Below, in pieces: positions 34,192 to 48,100 of a stretch of DNA of 64,000 nucleotides. Position numbers and translations under genes: made by a program. The stretch is taken from assembly GCA_933207985.1 (NCBI GenBank), contig OW240912.1, forward strand, positions 205,727,519 to 205,791,518, read 5' to 3'. The notes under the pieces are model-generated. The model worked only from the letters and a program-made list of their open reading frames with translations, did not search any database and was not told the origin of the DNA. Position 1 is the stretch's first letter; every line of letters begins with the position of its first letter. This DNA is from Pelobates cultripes (Eukaryota > Chordata > Amphibia > Anura > Pelobatidae).

Positions 34192-34353
34192 TTAAAGGAC
34201 CACTATAGTGCCAGGAAAACATACTCGTTTTCCTGGCACTATAGTGCCCTGAGGGTGCCCCCACCCTCAGGGTCCCCCTCTGCCCGGCTCTGGAAGGCAC
34301 CCAGACCACTTCATTAAGCTGAAGTGGTCTGGGTGCCTAGAGTGGTCCTTTAA
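34192..34353. mobile_element. T2/Kolobok-like MITE, short foldback type (162 bp)
   Basis: TTAAAGGACCACTATAGTGCC at the left and GGGTGCCTAGAGTGGTCCTTTAA at the right, bounded by TTAA. The interior is a series of hairpins: 'aaaacatactcgttttcctg', 'ctgagggtgcccccaccctcag', and 'cagaccacttcattaagc' with its complement 'gctgaagtggtctgg'. Confidence 0.8.
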
Positions 34354-34930
34354 CCTTGAATCTATTTTTATTTGGAGTTTTATGAACGTATTATACTATT
34401 TAGTCTCGTTTTACATTTGTGTAGATTTACCTTTGTACATTCTACCCTGGTGGCTATTTAAATGCTCATATATTCAGTTCTTTCTGATACCGTATCTATT
34501 CATCATTTGATAACTGATGGCTAGCAGGCTGACTTTTCAGGACCCTGGAGGCAGATTCAGAAAAAAGTATACATGCAGCTCTCACTTTGAGCACTGCCCA
34601 TAGTTCATCTTTCATTCTGGGGTTACTAACAATGGCCACAGCTAACACAGTGGACCCTTCGGTATATGATACATGTGGCTCCCTGGTACCAGCAAGGATT
34701 AAATACTGCTGTTAATTTTAATGCATGCTGTCAATGGATGTTAATGCCCTACACTACATGACTGCATAGACTATCATGCGGTCCCTCAAATGGTTAAAAA
34801 TAAAGAGCATATTACATAATAAAAATATTTTGTATCCTCATCAGTAGAATTCTTTCAGATTTTATTTGGTGTGACTGACACTACCAGTTATTTCAGGACT
34901 TAATATCATTTTGCAGAGTTAACAAAAGAG
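34354..34930. other. Intergenic DNA between rims3 and smap2 ends
   Basis: No feature recognised apart from TTTATT at 34861-34866, an AATAAA on the smap2 strand. Confidence 0.4.
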
Positions 34931-34934
34931 AAGC

Positions 34935-37313
34935 AATATAATGTTCAATGACAATCTTTAATTTGGAATGTACATATACACAGATGTGTAGCTGCCTCTG
35001 GATCAGATTTACACTACCTTAAATTAAGACCAGAGTTGAATTTTTCAGAAACCATTACTATACAATCAAGTAAAGGAAAAAAAAATTTTTAAAAGCGCGG
35101 ATACAATGAAACAAAGTAATGTAAATTTACACACATTAAAATGAACACAATATATTTTGTACACAGCTAAGGTTATCTGCATTACAAATGTTTTATAACT
35201 TAAAGTTCCATATAAGATTTATGGTTAAATTAAAATTCCTTCAACTCTTATTGCTGTAGAGACTAAAAGGCTTCGCAGTCCCTGTAGCAAAGAAAGTTAA
35301 AAACAGGAAAAAAAAAATAAAAAAATTACAAAAATTAGCATATATTTTTTAAAAATAAAAAGTGCAAATATTTCACATTCATAATATTTCCCAGCACATA
35401 CGGTAAATGGAGAACTTTTGTTTAAAGGAAATTTGGTTCAGCTGTTAAGCCAACAAAACAAATAGACTTTAGGATTATTAGAGTACTCTACGTTAAACGT
35501 ACAGAGATACAATCTAGTATTAAGACCATCTCAACTTATGTTGGCATGCGAGTCCAGCCCCCTCTGCTCTCCTCTACATTTGCAGGTATAATATTTCAAT
35601 GGATACAAAACAAAAAATTTAAGATAATACAAGCAGATTATATTCTGATAGCAAGGTGGAAAAAAACAAAAAACTGCATTTAGGTCACTAGGCCTAAGAT
35701 TTAAAAACATAATATTTACTAGCTCTCAAAGGGAATGTCCTAATAGGTAATGCATACATTTTTTCAGACTGCAAAATAGTAAATTAAATCAATAACGGTC
35801 TGAAAATGGAAGGTTGATGGGGTTGACCGTTGGCTAAAACCTTATTTGGATCTTTAATAAGGCCTTCAAAATCAGCAGGGGTTCACAAAAACAGCATGTC
35901 ACAGACATTGTAATCCCAGCCCTGTCTGAAATGGTTTGCTTGGAATAAGCAGAAAGACTCCAAATCAATTAGATCTGGCATATCGGAAATTACTACAGGA
36001 AGAAAAATACTAGATGATGCACCATCGAACAAAAAGCCGTACAGTGTCAGTTTCCAGTGAGGAAAGATAAGGCTTAAAAACACTGTCAAAAAAAAAAAAA
36101 AGCAACTAAAGACAAATTCTCAGTGCAACATCCTTCCTGAAAAGACTTTGATATGAATTTTCAGAAACCTTAGCAGAATGAAGTTGCTAGTAAACTTGCA
36201 TTCTTCTCGTTAAAATTTACTAGCCAACAAAGAGGAAATATTAAGCTAAATAAAAATCCTTTCAAACAAAGATCAGGAAGATATAAAGATTAGCCACACA
36301 TCTTTTTTCTAAAGTAGATTAGAAAAATGAGGTACTTTTCATAGAAATTATATATGGCTTTGACGAAACAAAAACAACACATGCTGTCACTGCTAGAGAT
36401 GCCTGGGAGAGATGAAAAAAAAAAAAAAAAAAAATCTTTGCACGTTCATTTTATTGGATTCATTCTACACGACAATATCAGTCCTCCGTGGGGGCTCATA
36501 CAACAGGGAACGGGTGGAGAACCTCACACAAAATGCCTACATTCCCTTAAAATCCACCAGTCCTAGAAATGTACACTGTATTACATGTTAAACTCACTGT
36601 GGTGGGGCAGAAGGGTTAAAAACAAAATCCATCACTAGAGATGTAAAAATTACAAATACAATCTTAAAAAGAAAATATATGTATATATATTTTTTGCATT
36701 AAAAGGATGCCTTATTATGATAAAATGCATGCAGCCACCTCCTGAGTGCAGATTTGCCATCACAGCAGAACGAAAAATAGACGCTGCTGACAGATTCCAG
36801 GCTTGTAACAGACAGGGGAATACACAGACATGCCTGCAAATGCACAAGGTTGCTGGTGTATTATTTTCTAAGCAATGTAGATCTTTTCCACATTACATGA
36901 GTATGTACTCAGCTGGTAGCAGCAACCACCTCTTGCTGTCTGTCTGGAAATGTCACCTTAAAAGTGAAAGACACTTGCGAGATGCAGTGAGTAGCAGAGC
37001 AAAGGATGCATTGCGTTTATGTTGCAAAGGGTTTGGGTCACTGCAGGATGTATCAACACAATAGGAATGCTGGTGGATTCTAACAGCAATACTCAGTATC
37101 ACCTTGTTCTATAGTAGACTGAGAAGAACAAAGGCAAAACTGAACTGTTTGACAGAGGTGTGTGTTTGTGTGTATTCTTGGAAAATAATGGCTCAAAAAG
37201 ATTAAAAGTGGAAGAAAGCTTTATCAGTATCCAGAAAATAGCAATCTTTAAGAACAGGGTGGACAAGCTGGACAGGAAGAGTGGGGAGTTAGTCAGGTGA
37301 GCAGGATGCCTAT
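34935..37313 (-). other. smap2: smap2 3'UTR (end uncertain)
   Basis: This segment follows the smap2 stop codon on the - strand and is free of recognisable mobile elements, as expected of a retained 3'UTR. Candidate polyadenylation signals on the - strand are AATAAA at 36450-36455 (followed by a T-rich tract), ATTAAA at 34957-34962 and AATAAA at 34861-34866. I cannot tell which is used. Confidence 0.5.
36450..36455 (-). terminator. Candidate polyadenylation signal of smap2 (AATAAA)
   Basis: AATAAA on the - strand, 860 bases after the stop codon, followed within 20 bases by a T18-like tract that could serve as a downstream element. Alternative signals lie at 34957 and 34861. Confidence 0.3.
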
Positions 37314-37430
37314 TTATTTCCACATGGGAGAGCTGATCGTTTGGTTTGGTCCTGGGTTGCATGTTGGTTGTCCATATCCAGCCATACCTCCCACACCAAA
37401 AAAGGTCATTCCTGCCATCTGTTGTGACAC
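37314..37430 (-). CDS. smap2: smap2 exon 10 (last coding exon)
   Basis: 117 bp including TAA (37316-37314), acceptor 'ATTTCAG'. Encodes [20 protein letters not shown], then [18 protein letters not shown]. The end SPMWK matches the family's terminal SPQMWK, confirming the stop. Two of the usual tail residues are changed or lost compared with mammals. Confidence 0.95.
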   Translation of the reverse strand: MSQQMAGMTFFGVGGMAGYGQPTCNPGPNQTISSPMWK

Positions 37431-39848
37431 CTGAAATGATACAAAAACAAACAATAAGAGGAGGAAAACAAAACGACACTACTATAAAGCCAGTACAAGC
37501 CATATACATTAGTTACATGTTTCAGTACAATATGCACATGTTCACATACATGTATGGCACTGATGTAGGAAATGTAAACACACAGAAGTGTTTCATTGGT
37601 TAAAACGTCAGGGAACTCAAGTTTACCATAATTCACAGGTTGGCCACAAACCAAAGTGAAACAAAATGACTAGCATAAAATCTGACTTCTATTCGAATTT
37701 AAAAGTCAGCAGTTGTAAAGAACCCTTAAAGGAAATACAAGTATGTAAGCAGATATTCAACCTAAACAAAAAGTCAGCATAATTAACAAGGAGTATGTTT
37801 ACTTATCCCTGTGTGTTACAAATGTATTTTTATGAATAAGGAAAAATAAAATGAAATTTAAAAATCCACAACAATGAGTTTAGCTCTATCTAGAGTGCCT
37901 CCATCTTGGCTACTGATTAATCATGGTTATATGCTTGGCTCTTTGCTGCGGTCCCCTAACATAAAAGAGGAGAAAACCCAGAAACATTTCTCCTCCCCCC
38001 CCCCCCAAAGGCAATGCTTCTCCTGGATGTGCCTGGAATAAACTGGATTGTTTTCAAGAGCTAAATCTTTATTATAAATAGAAGAAAAGAAAAAAAAAAA
38101 ACCCACAGACCATCACATTGATAAAAAGGTAAAAGGCTTTATTCAAACGTTGTAATTTGCAGATAAGTTAACACTTGTTCTTTAAAGTGGCTCTGTCAAC
38201 TTATGTGGTATTTGTATATTCAAAGACTACCACATTGTGACTGCTCCACTTCCAGTGCTGCACAAGAGTACAACACTAATGTCACAAGACAGTGGGTGCC
38301 TCCATTAACAATATCCCTACCCCCACCTTAGCTGTGGGGCATGATAGCGGAAGCTCCGCCTTTTTGCCAAGTGCACAAAAAATATGTAAAACAAAGCCGA
38401 CCCTACCTTGTCTTTAGGGATCTTTTGACTGGATTGGAATTTCAGTATGTTAGCTTTATGAAATGCTTCCTTTTTATTTGGGGGAGGGGAGGGGTTTGAC
38501 AGAGCGGTTTGAATGACCAATATGCTAAGAAAGTATGAAAACAACAGGCCCTTACCTGAGCAACATTCCACTGCAGTTGTTGTCCTGGTTGCACGCCATA
38601 TACTGGCTGTGCCATAGCACCCATGTTGGTTACAAAACCCGAATGTTGTGTCATCATTCCATTGGGAACACCCATGACAGCAGCCTGTACACCTCCAACA
38701 TAACCAGCAGGCATAGCCATGGGAGCAACCATATTTGGGTGGGTCGGCTGTGCCATGATGCCCACTGGCGATGCCATCATACCACTCATGACACTGCCTG
38801 GAGGAGGAACTGCTGGAAAACCAGGGTAAGCAGTTGGATATGCCATCTGTGCAGGTGCCATGAAGAGGGCTCCTGCAGAAGAGGAAAGAAGGAAAGAAAC
38901 AAAAAACACAAGAACAAAGTTTACAAATGTTAGGGCAAAACATTTGCAAAAAATGAAGCCATGGTTTGTCAAATTCATCAGAATACCTGATCAATAAAGC
39001 AGCATTGTTATTTGTGGGTTCTCTGCACATTTGGGAAATGGCAGTGGAAATTGTCTCTTGGCAATTACATTAAACAGACGATTACCTTTTCTCACGTACA
39101 TTTTGATTACTTGGAATTTCAACTAGATTCCAAAAAACACCAGAAATAGCATTTCATTCTCTTTACAGATTCTATCTTTTTGGAAAGCTCAAAAGTGACA
39201 GTTGCTTTGAAGTCTAGATAATGAAATTGCTCCAGTAGAAATATGCTCAGTTTATACCCTGTGCTGGAATCTGAGGAGGTTGAGTCCCATAAAGAGACAA
39301 AATTGTGTCCTTGGATAGCTGCTTCTTCCCACTCTCCTCAGATCTTCCTCCACTTTCTGGGAACAGGTTGAGATTTTCAGGAACAGATCCAGAACTTCCA
39401 GGTACAGGCACAGAACCAACTGCCTGAGGGTGAAAAAGTTCACATCTCATATTTACTAAATGCAAAAGATGCTATAATCAAGTCATATAGTGACATTTGA
39501 GACTTTGTGTGTGTGAAATGTTCCTTAATGTGTTAACATTTGTCTTTGTCTCGTTACCTGGCTAGACTTTGAGCCAGACATAGTCTGGACAGGTCCAAAC
39601 AGGTCCAATTCTTTTTCCAAGCTGGTGCAGGACTTTCCATTAGGAACAGCAGCTGCAACAGGAGCATCTAAATCAAAGGAAAAACATTAATTGGTAATAG
39701 CTCAAAATAAGGAGACACTGAAAACTTGATTAGGCTGTAGTCATGGAAGGTCCAATACATCCCAAAAATCAGCCAGAAACAAGATGCATTCTGTCTTTAT
39801 AGGAATTTAATTTCTCAGATATGGGATTAAAAAAAACAAAAAAAAAAA

Positions 39849-39899
<51 letters not shown>

Positions 39900-42800
39900 A
39901 CACCACACACAAAGAACCACTAAAGTCACCCAAGCCCCTTCATCTCAATGAAGTAGTATGGTGGCAGTGGTCTTGTCATTTTAACCCTGCAATATAAAAT
40001 ATTGCAGGTTTGTTTTTCTAATGCTTTATACTTCAAAGGAACACTAGAGTCCCCAAATCTACGATCCACAACTTCCAGGTACGGGCACAGAACCAACTGC
40101 CTGGTGGTGAAAAAGTCCATAGCTCAGATTTACTAAATGCAACAGATGCTATAATCAAGTCAGTCTCTAATTCGGTGTCTAATTCTTCTACAGGTAGACT
40201 ATACAGAAGAGAGACACAGAACCTGCTTTGGACATTTTTACACTAAAAAAAAAAAAAAGTTAAAAGGAACACTATAGTCAACATAACAAATTTAGCTTAA
40301 CAAAGCAGTTTTGGTGTATAGATTATGCCCCTGCAATCACACTGCTCAATTCTCTGCCATTTAGGTGTCAAGTCACAATATTTACTCAGCCTTAGCCACA
40401 CCTCCTTGCATGTGATTTACACAGCCTTCCTAAACACTTCCTGTAAAGAGTCATCTAATGTTTATAATTCCTTTACTGCAAATTCTATTTGAATTAGAAT
40501 TTCTTATCTCCTGCACTGTTAGCTTGCTAGATGTTGATGCAGCCTCCTGTGATTAAATTCAATTTACAGAGCAGGAGACAAAAAAAACAAAACAAAAAAC
40601 AAAAAACAACATTTAAACTAAGCAACATCTATATGAAAATGAAAAAGTTTTTTCATGCAGGCTGTGTTAGTTACAGCAGTGGGAGGTGAGACTTGGGCTG
40701 CATAAACAGAAACAAAAGTGATTAAACTCCTAAATGGCAGGAAATTGAGAAGTGAGACTTCATAGGCATGATCTACACACAAAAACTGCTTCATTACGCT
40801 AAAATAGTTTTGGTGACTACAGTGTCCCTTTAATTTAAATCTCATCTGAGCCCAGATATGAAAAATTGCTCAAAGTGCTAGAGATGAATGTGCACCTTCC
40901 TGAGCATGTAAGACACCACAAGTTACAAAAAACAGAACTACAAAAAAACCAAAGCAACAGATGACATATTGCAATCATTACACCAGTCTTGTATTTAAAA
41001 TAACTAAAATATCAACCAATCATGGCTGCCTACATATTTTTATAAAAAAATGAAAATCAAGAATAAAATAGGTTTTTTAAAAATCTGAAGTAGTCTTCAG
41101 TAGTGTGGGTAAAAAAGTATTTTTTTCCTTTTCAATAAATATTCATCATTTTACACGTATTGATTTTGCAGGCATGCAGCATTTATACCCAAGCTTACCC
41201 AGGCCTAAAAGGTCCATAACTGGTTCTGAAGTCTTTGGAGGAGGCGTCTTAGTAGGCAGAGGATCCTCCTTTTTATGTGGCTAGAGAAAGAAAGTCCAAG
41301 ACGAATGTTAACATTTAAAAACTCTAAGATACATATGTAGAAATTGAAATATGCAAGATATTTATCAATACCTTTTTAATTAAATCCCTGCCTTTCATAT
41401 GTCTAAATACGTACGTCTGGACATAAGTCTGGACTACGACCATTTAATTAGAAGCTTACTTTTTTCAATCCACTGGAAAGCCCTAGAATTCTTTGTGGGT
41501 TGCAGGTGTGTACCTCAATTGGTATTGTTTAGCACACTATGCAATGTAAATGTACACATGGAGGAAGAGTCTATTTTTAGCCATCTTGTGCGAAATTCCA
41601 TAGAAGCCCATTTTGTATTTTCACACGTATGTAAGAATACAAAAAGGAACGAAATTCCTGATAAGGGAAGAGTACAAGAAACATGGGGAAAGAGGACCAC
41701 CAAGAACAGTGTTTCTGCCAGCAACTTTTGGGATATGTATAGTTTATACTCAGTGCGCATATGTATGGCATAAACTAGATCGGACTATGGCCTTGATTTC
41801 ATTATTTTGGATAAGCTTTAAAAAAAATGTTTTTGTTTATATATAAAGTAATATATCTCAAAATATTAAAAACAGGTAAGTTAAAGATACTGGCATAAGC
41901 CATTTTCTCTGTAACAAAGACTTGCTGTGAATGCTGGTCTTAAAAATTGTATGTTCCAAATAAACCAAATGTACAAAAGATAACTGACATCTAGGCTAGT
42001 ATTTATATATGTACGAGGATATCACAGAGATGCTTACAATAATAGTTTATGGGTAAAGTTCTCAAGGTTGCCTGTCAATTTATAATATTGCTGTACATAC
42101 AAACCATTGCTTGATAAAAAGCATTAGGTTTACCAACGTGCAAGTTAGCCAATACATATCAACACCAACTATTAATAACCTGCAAACAATTAATCCAACC
42201 AGTACAGATCACATATCAATATACAGGCTGGGAGACAGTTCTGTAAACACAGCCAAGTGAGACAGCTCAGTGTTAGCACTTTAGCAGCTCTAGTACATTT
42301 TGAAATATCGGGAACAGATGAAAGATTCCTGACAGGGTCACCACTGCTCTTCATCCATCTAAAGTTGATCAAATGAGTACCATTAGTTGGACAATAGCAG
42401 GAAAGACATTAACATCCAGGGATCAAGGCCTAAAGGAAATAAGAATGAAAACTCTTCAGCTCCACCAACCCTTCCCACCTGTTAAATAACTCACAAATGT
42501 GTTATCAAAGAGCATCCCAAGGTGTTTAGCATCACATCATATTCTCCTGATAGTGTCCTTTTAGGTCTCCTTTTGAATGCCAGTAGTATCAACGAAATCC
42601 TGGGACACAAGTTGCAGAAAGATCAGCTTTAATGGAGACAAGCCAGAGGGCAACATTTTGACTTCTTACAGGAATCTTTTTAAAGTCCCTTATTAACTTG
42701 GGAAATAATCCAAAATAGAGTGGAAAATTTGCCATGTAGCTGGTTTCCATTAAACCTGTTCTTTCTGGGATTTGTGTCCCCAAATTTCTCTTTGATAAAT

Positions 42801-45043
42801 CAGATTACTGGGAGTGTGCTGCTCCCATCCATGGAGCATTAAGAGTGCAGTATTCTTGACGTGTGCAGCCATTCTCTTTGTATTGCCAGGCAAAATATTC
42901 AAAGTATATACTAGTCAGAATTCTGGCAACCTAAACCAAACACTGACTTAGCAATTGCCCTTTCTATATATTTTTCCATCTCCATCTCTAGATACTGCCA
43001 CCCTTGTGTACACAAAAAGGTGTACATAAAGGAATGCATACATGCAATATCTAGACTTAAAACATTTTTCTCAAGTGTATGGAAATTTGTATTGCAAACA
43101 ATCGCAATATTGCAGAATAAATATTTTTATTTCTTATTCAGAAAAATATTAATGCTTGTCTATCAACCCCCACCGATACTGTTCTACAGCACAGAGCCCA
43201 CATCTATGGTCACTGTGTTGAGTATTGATACAAGTGTAGTGAGTGGGGTTTATCGTTAAATATCAAAATAGGAAACATTGTTTGCAGCAAGTAGCTCCGT
43301 GGTTGCTTATGTCATCTTGTATGCAATTAATCAACTCATTTAGAATGAATACCCTGGCTATAGTTTTAATACAATTCTACTTTAGAGATATTCCTGAGAA
43401 ATTAGAACATACCAGCTTGACCTTCTCAAATATGACCTGTTCAGACTTTATATCTGGGGCAGATTCAGATTTCTTCCACTTGCTTTCTCTCTCTTTCTGC
43501 TTAAAAAAAAAATAATGGACATAATTTAGCATAACAACCCTTTAATGTTAGCTCCAGCAATACATTACATCTAAAACATTGGAACATTGTAAAGTACGGT
43601 CACTCCCAAGAACGAAAAAAATTATAAAAGAAGGGGAGGGTATGAAACATCTCCATTGCTAAAAGAACTTATTTTCAAGTTATTTTGTAAAGAAAAAAGA
43701 ACCCACAAACAAACCACAAAGACTAGATTCCAAACAAGCTGCCTTTTCTACACCTATTAACAAAAAAATAAAATAAAAAATAATCTGGCTTCAGTACATT
43801 GTATGTCACATTTTCTCCCCATGTCAAGGTTTCTCATACTGTGCTCATATAGAGTACCTATATAGAGTAGTTTTCACAAGTCAGGGGTACTGACTGATCA
43901 GCTAAAATCAGATGTGAACAATTCCAATATAGGTGCGCTGTGTCTGTAAGACCAAAAAAACTTTTTTTAAAGCGCAGCAAAATGTTAACAAGTGCAATAT
44001 GCATTAAAATTCATATCACTTCTAATCGTGCATTAAGTGCAAAATGTGGTAAAACTGTACACTCACTCTAAATGTCATATGTTGTGTTAAATGGTTTTTA
44101 TTGTTTTTTGAAAGCACAGTAATAGCAGGCATATGGCATATATAAGGCACATGGTTGCCTTCGCAGAGGCATATAGGTCAAAGTACACATACATGATGAA
44201 TATTATGAAGCGAACATGCGTGTAGTTTGCATAAGTACAGTTATAATGCATGTGTGGTCATAAATTATGTAAGTAGTAATCTAATCAGCAGCTGAACTCT
44301 CTGCAACCATATAACCGGGTGCCATTGCGTCTTAGAATGAATGTGATAATCTAAAGCGAAAATGCGTGTAGTTTGCATAGGTACAGTTATAATGCAGTGA
44401 AAAGCAGATCACGTTATAGCATGGTTGGATAAAATGTATTTCTGACGTGGAAGCCTTCTGAATTGTCAGATTTCAGGTGTACGGTGCGTTCAGGAAAAAC
44501 ACGAACTGAGTGCAAAGATTGTAAATCTATGAAACAAAATTAAAAATTGTTGTAATTTACACTCACAAAAGTAGAGCAGATAAGCCTGCTCTAACTGTGA
44601 AGGCTTCCAAAGATATTCTCTGCTCAGGCAAAAAGTGATAGAAGCGGTCAATCCACTTTTCAAATTTATTGCACAGGTACCATACAGCAGCTTCGTACCC
44701 AAAAGCCTTCGTACCCAAAACCCTTAAGCAGCCGTCTAAAAGTTCAGATTACAACGTAGATCCGGCTTTTCCTTGGAGTAACCTGGTATACCGCATCATA
44801 GACAGCCGGGAGGTGGGGTTAAGAAGCGTACGTGCGTGGTCGAGCTTGTTGACTCGTTTAGCAGTGTTCACAGCTTCTTCAGATCTGCCCACTGTTGCCT
44901 GTCAATTTCTTTTTATGCGCACCTATATGGGTGTGTTTTACTAATCAATTTAGCAATCTCATCCTTATACTTCTAAGAAGGAAGTTCTTGTGCAATTTGA
45001 TACTTCTCAATAAAAGCAAATCAATAGGTTACAATATTATTAA

Positions 45044-45101
<58 letters not shown>

Positions 45102-48100
45102 ATACATACATACATATCATACAACCTATTTAAATCTTAAAAAATATATTTAAAAAAAAAAAAATCGTGCACAAGAACTTTAATACACACAAGCCCCAAC
45201 AGCCTGCGACCAGGAAACATTTTACACAATTTGTAAGCATTAAGGCAGTGATAAGGTGTTTTGTGATGAAGGCGAGTACATTGGCTTAGTGCCCGGCTGT
45301 GCCTGCCTAGTGAGCAACATGAGGTCAAAAAAAATTATGGTGACATTAATCGTGTCGTGCTTTGGAGCATACCTGAGATAGGGTTTAAAAAAAAAAAAAA
45401 AAAGTAGCAATAATAAAAACACATTAATACTAAGCCAGCATTGTACAGTGAAGAGGTATGTAAGACATTTGTGTGGTGTCAGATTAGGTGTGCGACTCTG
45501 CAAGGGCCTATGCAGCTTCAGGGGCTGGCCTTTATTGTTGTGTGGCCCTGCGGTCATGGATGCCTGTAACCTCTGTGTTTCTTGCCACCTAAGGGGCGTT
45601 GAGGGTGTACAGGTTGCGTGCATTGGGAGCCCCGCCATTGTATGTGGGTGAGAGATAATTTGCAAAGGAAGATTCAACAGTTTATTATAGAAGTAAAGGG
45701 AAGAGGAGAGACAAGATAAGTAAGTACACAATTCCAGTAGGCCAGCGTGACATCCAGTTCATGGGATTTTCCATGGGTATGGTGTTGGGAACTTCAGTCA
45801 AAGTTCAAGTGGTCGCTGATGCGTACTGTTCCAGCGTGCGTTTTGGCGGAACGAAGGGGGTGATCCGATTTGGGTCCCAGTTATGGGTACGTTGCTTCCC
45901 CGGTTTGTGGTCGAGGGAGTCCATAGGCAGTCCCAATATGTGCAGCAAGGCCATGGCCTCCTGGAGCTCTTGGACATGATGAGTGGTGTCATTATGGTAG
46001 ACCTGCAGCATGCGGGAGGGGCGCCAGCGGTACCTCACATTGTGTTGTTGAAGGAGTGTAGTAAGCGGTCTGAGGCGGTCTTGTCTGCTCCAAGCTAGGG
46101 TATTCCCTGAGAGGTCAGCGTAAAAAGGTGAAAGTCATTGTGGTAAGGGGTTTTCCCCTTCAGGGCATTAAGCACGGCGGTCTTGTCTGCTCCGCTTCTG
46201 AACTGGACCACGGGGTCCCTTGGTCCTGCAGTTGGAGCCTTGTTGGATCTTGGGATGCAGAAAAGACCCTCCAGCTGCATTGCTCCGGCTTGTTTTGGTG
46301 GCAGCAAGGTCTCAAACAGCCGACTTGTGAAGTGCCTTTAGATTGTTGCGGCGCCTGGTGTCTTCCAGCGCTGCGAAGCGGCGTTCGTGCATCAAGTTTT
46401 GTGTACGTAGGTCAGCCATCTCCCGTTGGAGTGTTATATGCTGGGTGTTCTGGGTGGTTGTGCCCTCTAGAGTTCCCATGCGGCCCTGTATATCGCTGCG
46501 GACCGCTGCCACATCAGCTGTGATATGTTTCTGGAGGTCAGCCAGGAGTTCCTGCAGCACCACTTTGGTCACCAGTGCACTGTCAGGTTTGTCTGGGCTG
46601 TGCTGCAGTCTGTGTTGCCACCCGCGGGGTCTGTTCCTCCATTCCACCAGAGTAATCCTCAGAGAAATCAGATTAACAGTCTGAGAGGGCGGCCATTTAA
46701 GGCCCTGTCGCGCCCTGTGCCACATATCGTCGATAGTCATCCCCAGGTTTGGTTTGTCGGGTCTTTGCTTTTTATTCTTCCTCCCCATGTCGGTTAGGCT
46801 TTGTGTTCCCCGGGTCCCGATGGCTGGAAGGTGGCTAGGAAACAGATTGTCTTAGCTATGTGCCGGAGCGCTTAGATTTGCGACCACTCACTTCTGCGTT
46901 CAGGCTCCACCTCCAGTTTGTATTTAATCTTTCTAAAAAAAAAAAAAAGTTTAAGATCCTCTTCAGAACCTTCCATATAAAAATTATATCAATAAATCTG
47001 ATGTGTAACCAGGTTTGCTCCCCATTCTTTACTGTCATATACAAAAAAGTGTTTTCCCAACCTGACAAATAGGTTGGCATAACTAGGGGCAAACCTAGTC
47101 CCCATCACAGTTCCTTGGCATTGTAGATAAAATTTTGAATTAAATATAAACTTGGCAACCCAGATCATGAGGGATAGATGTACGTAATGAGGATACATCA
47201 CTTGTTACTAAAATATTATTTATCCCATCTTTTTTTTTTTAAATATATATTTTAGTAACAAGGGATGTATCCTCATTACATACATCTATCCCTCATGATC
47301 TGGGTTGCCAAGTGATAAAAGAATAATTAATGCAAATTGTCAGAGATAAACATAGAATTTTTTAATTGAAAGTATTAATTGGATTTTAAATAATTATTTT
47401 ATATTTACTAAAAAAAAAAAAATAATATCTATATATCTCTCTCTCTCCTGGTATGAGTCACAGGTGCCTCATCCCAGGGCCCTATTTAGCATTGTACTAC
47501 AGAGAGCTCCAGATGGAATTATTTCTCTCTCCCTCCCTGCACTCCTCCCCCTCCCCCCGTAAGTGGGTTAACCTCATAAGAGCAGACATTAGGCTGTTAG
47601 AGTAGGCCTTGCCAAAGACGGGGTACATTGACGTTGTGGCAGGCTTATGCAATGTATCATATAATGTAACTAAACCCCCATTATTTTTGCCTAGATTAAG
47701 TGAATGAAACCTAGATTATTCTGAATGACAATACTCCCCCTCCCCCCCTTATTGGTTGGTTTTATGATAATGTCTTTATTATCTTTGTTATAAGGCTTTT
47801 CTTTCATTAAAATTATTCTTGCTATTTTTATTCTCTCTTTGTAATTGTTCAAAATCTTCTATTAATGATTTTTCAAAGATTTCGATAGCACTTGTTCTAA
47901 AATATCTAGGATAAAAACTAGACTTGTTTTTAAGTGTAGTATGAGTATCATCTATAATTCTGTCTTTACATTTATTAACTGAAAAAAAAATATTTTTAAA
48001 GTTAAAATTCTAGAATATTTAAAGGGAGGGAGGAAGTTAGTATTGTCATTCAGAATACGGATACTTATTTAAAAGAATGTTATAAACAACTACAAGATAA

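Noticed and set aside
38317..39030. 237- and 178-codon minus-strand ORFs
   Set aside because: They read through exon 9 of smap2 into introns; the 178-codon frame is exon 9 itself and the longer one is a shifted shadow.
41399..41773. 124-codon ORF in smap2 intron 5
   Set aside because: No domain, no splice support, opposite strand to the host gene.
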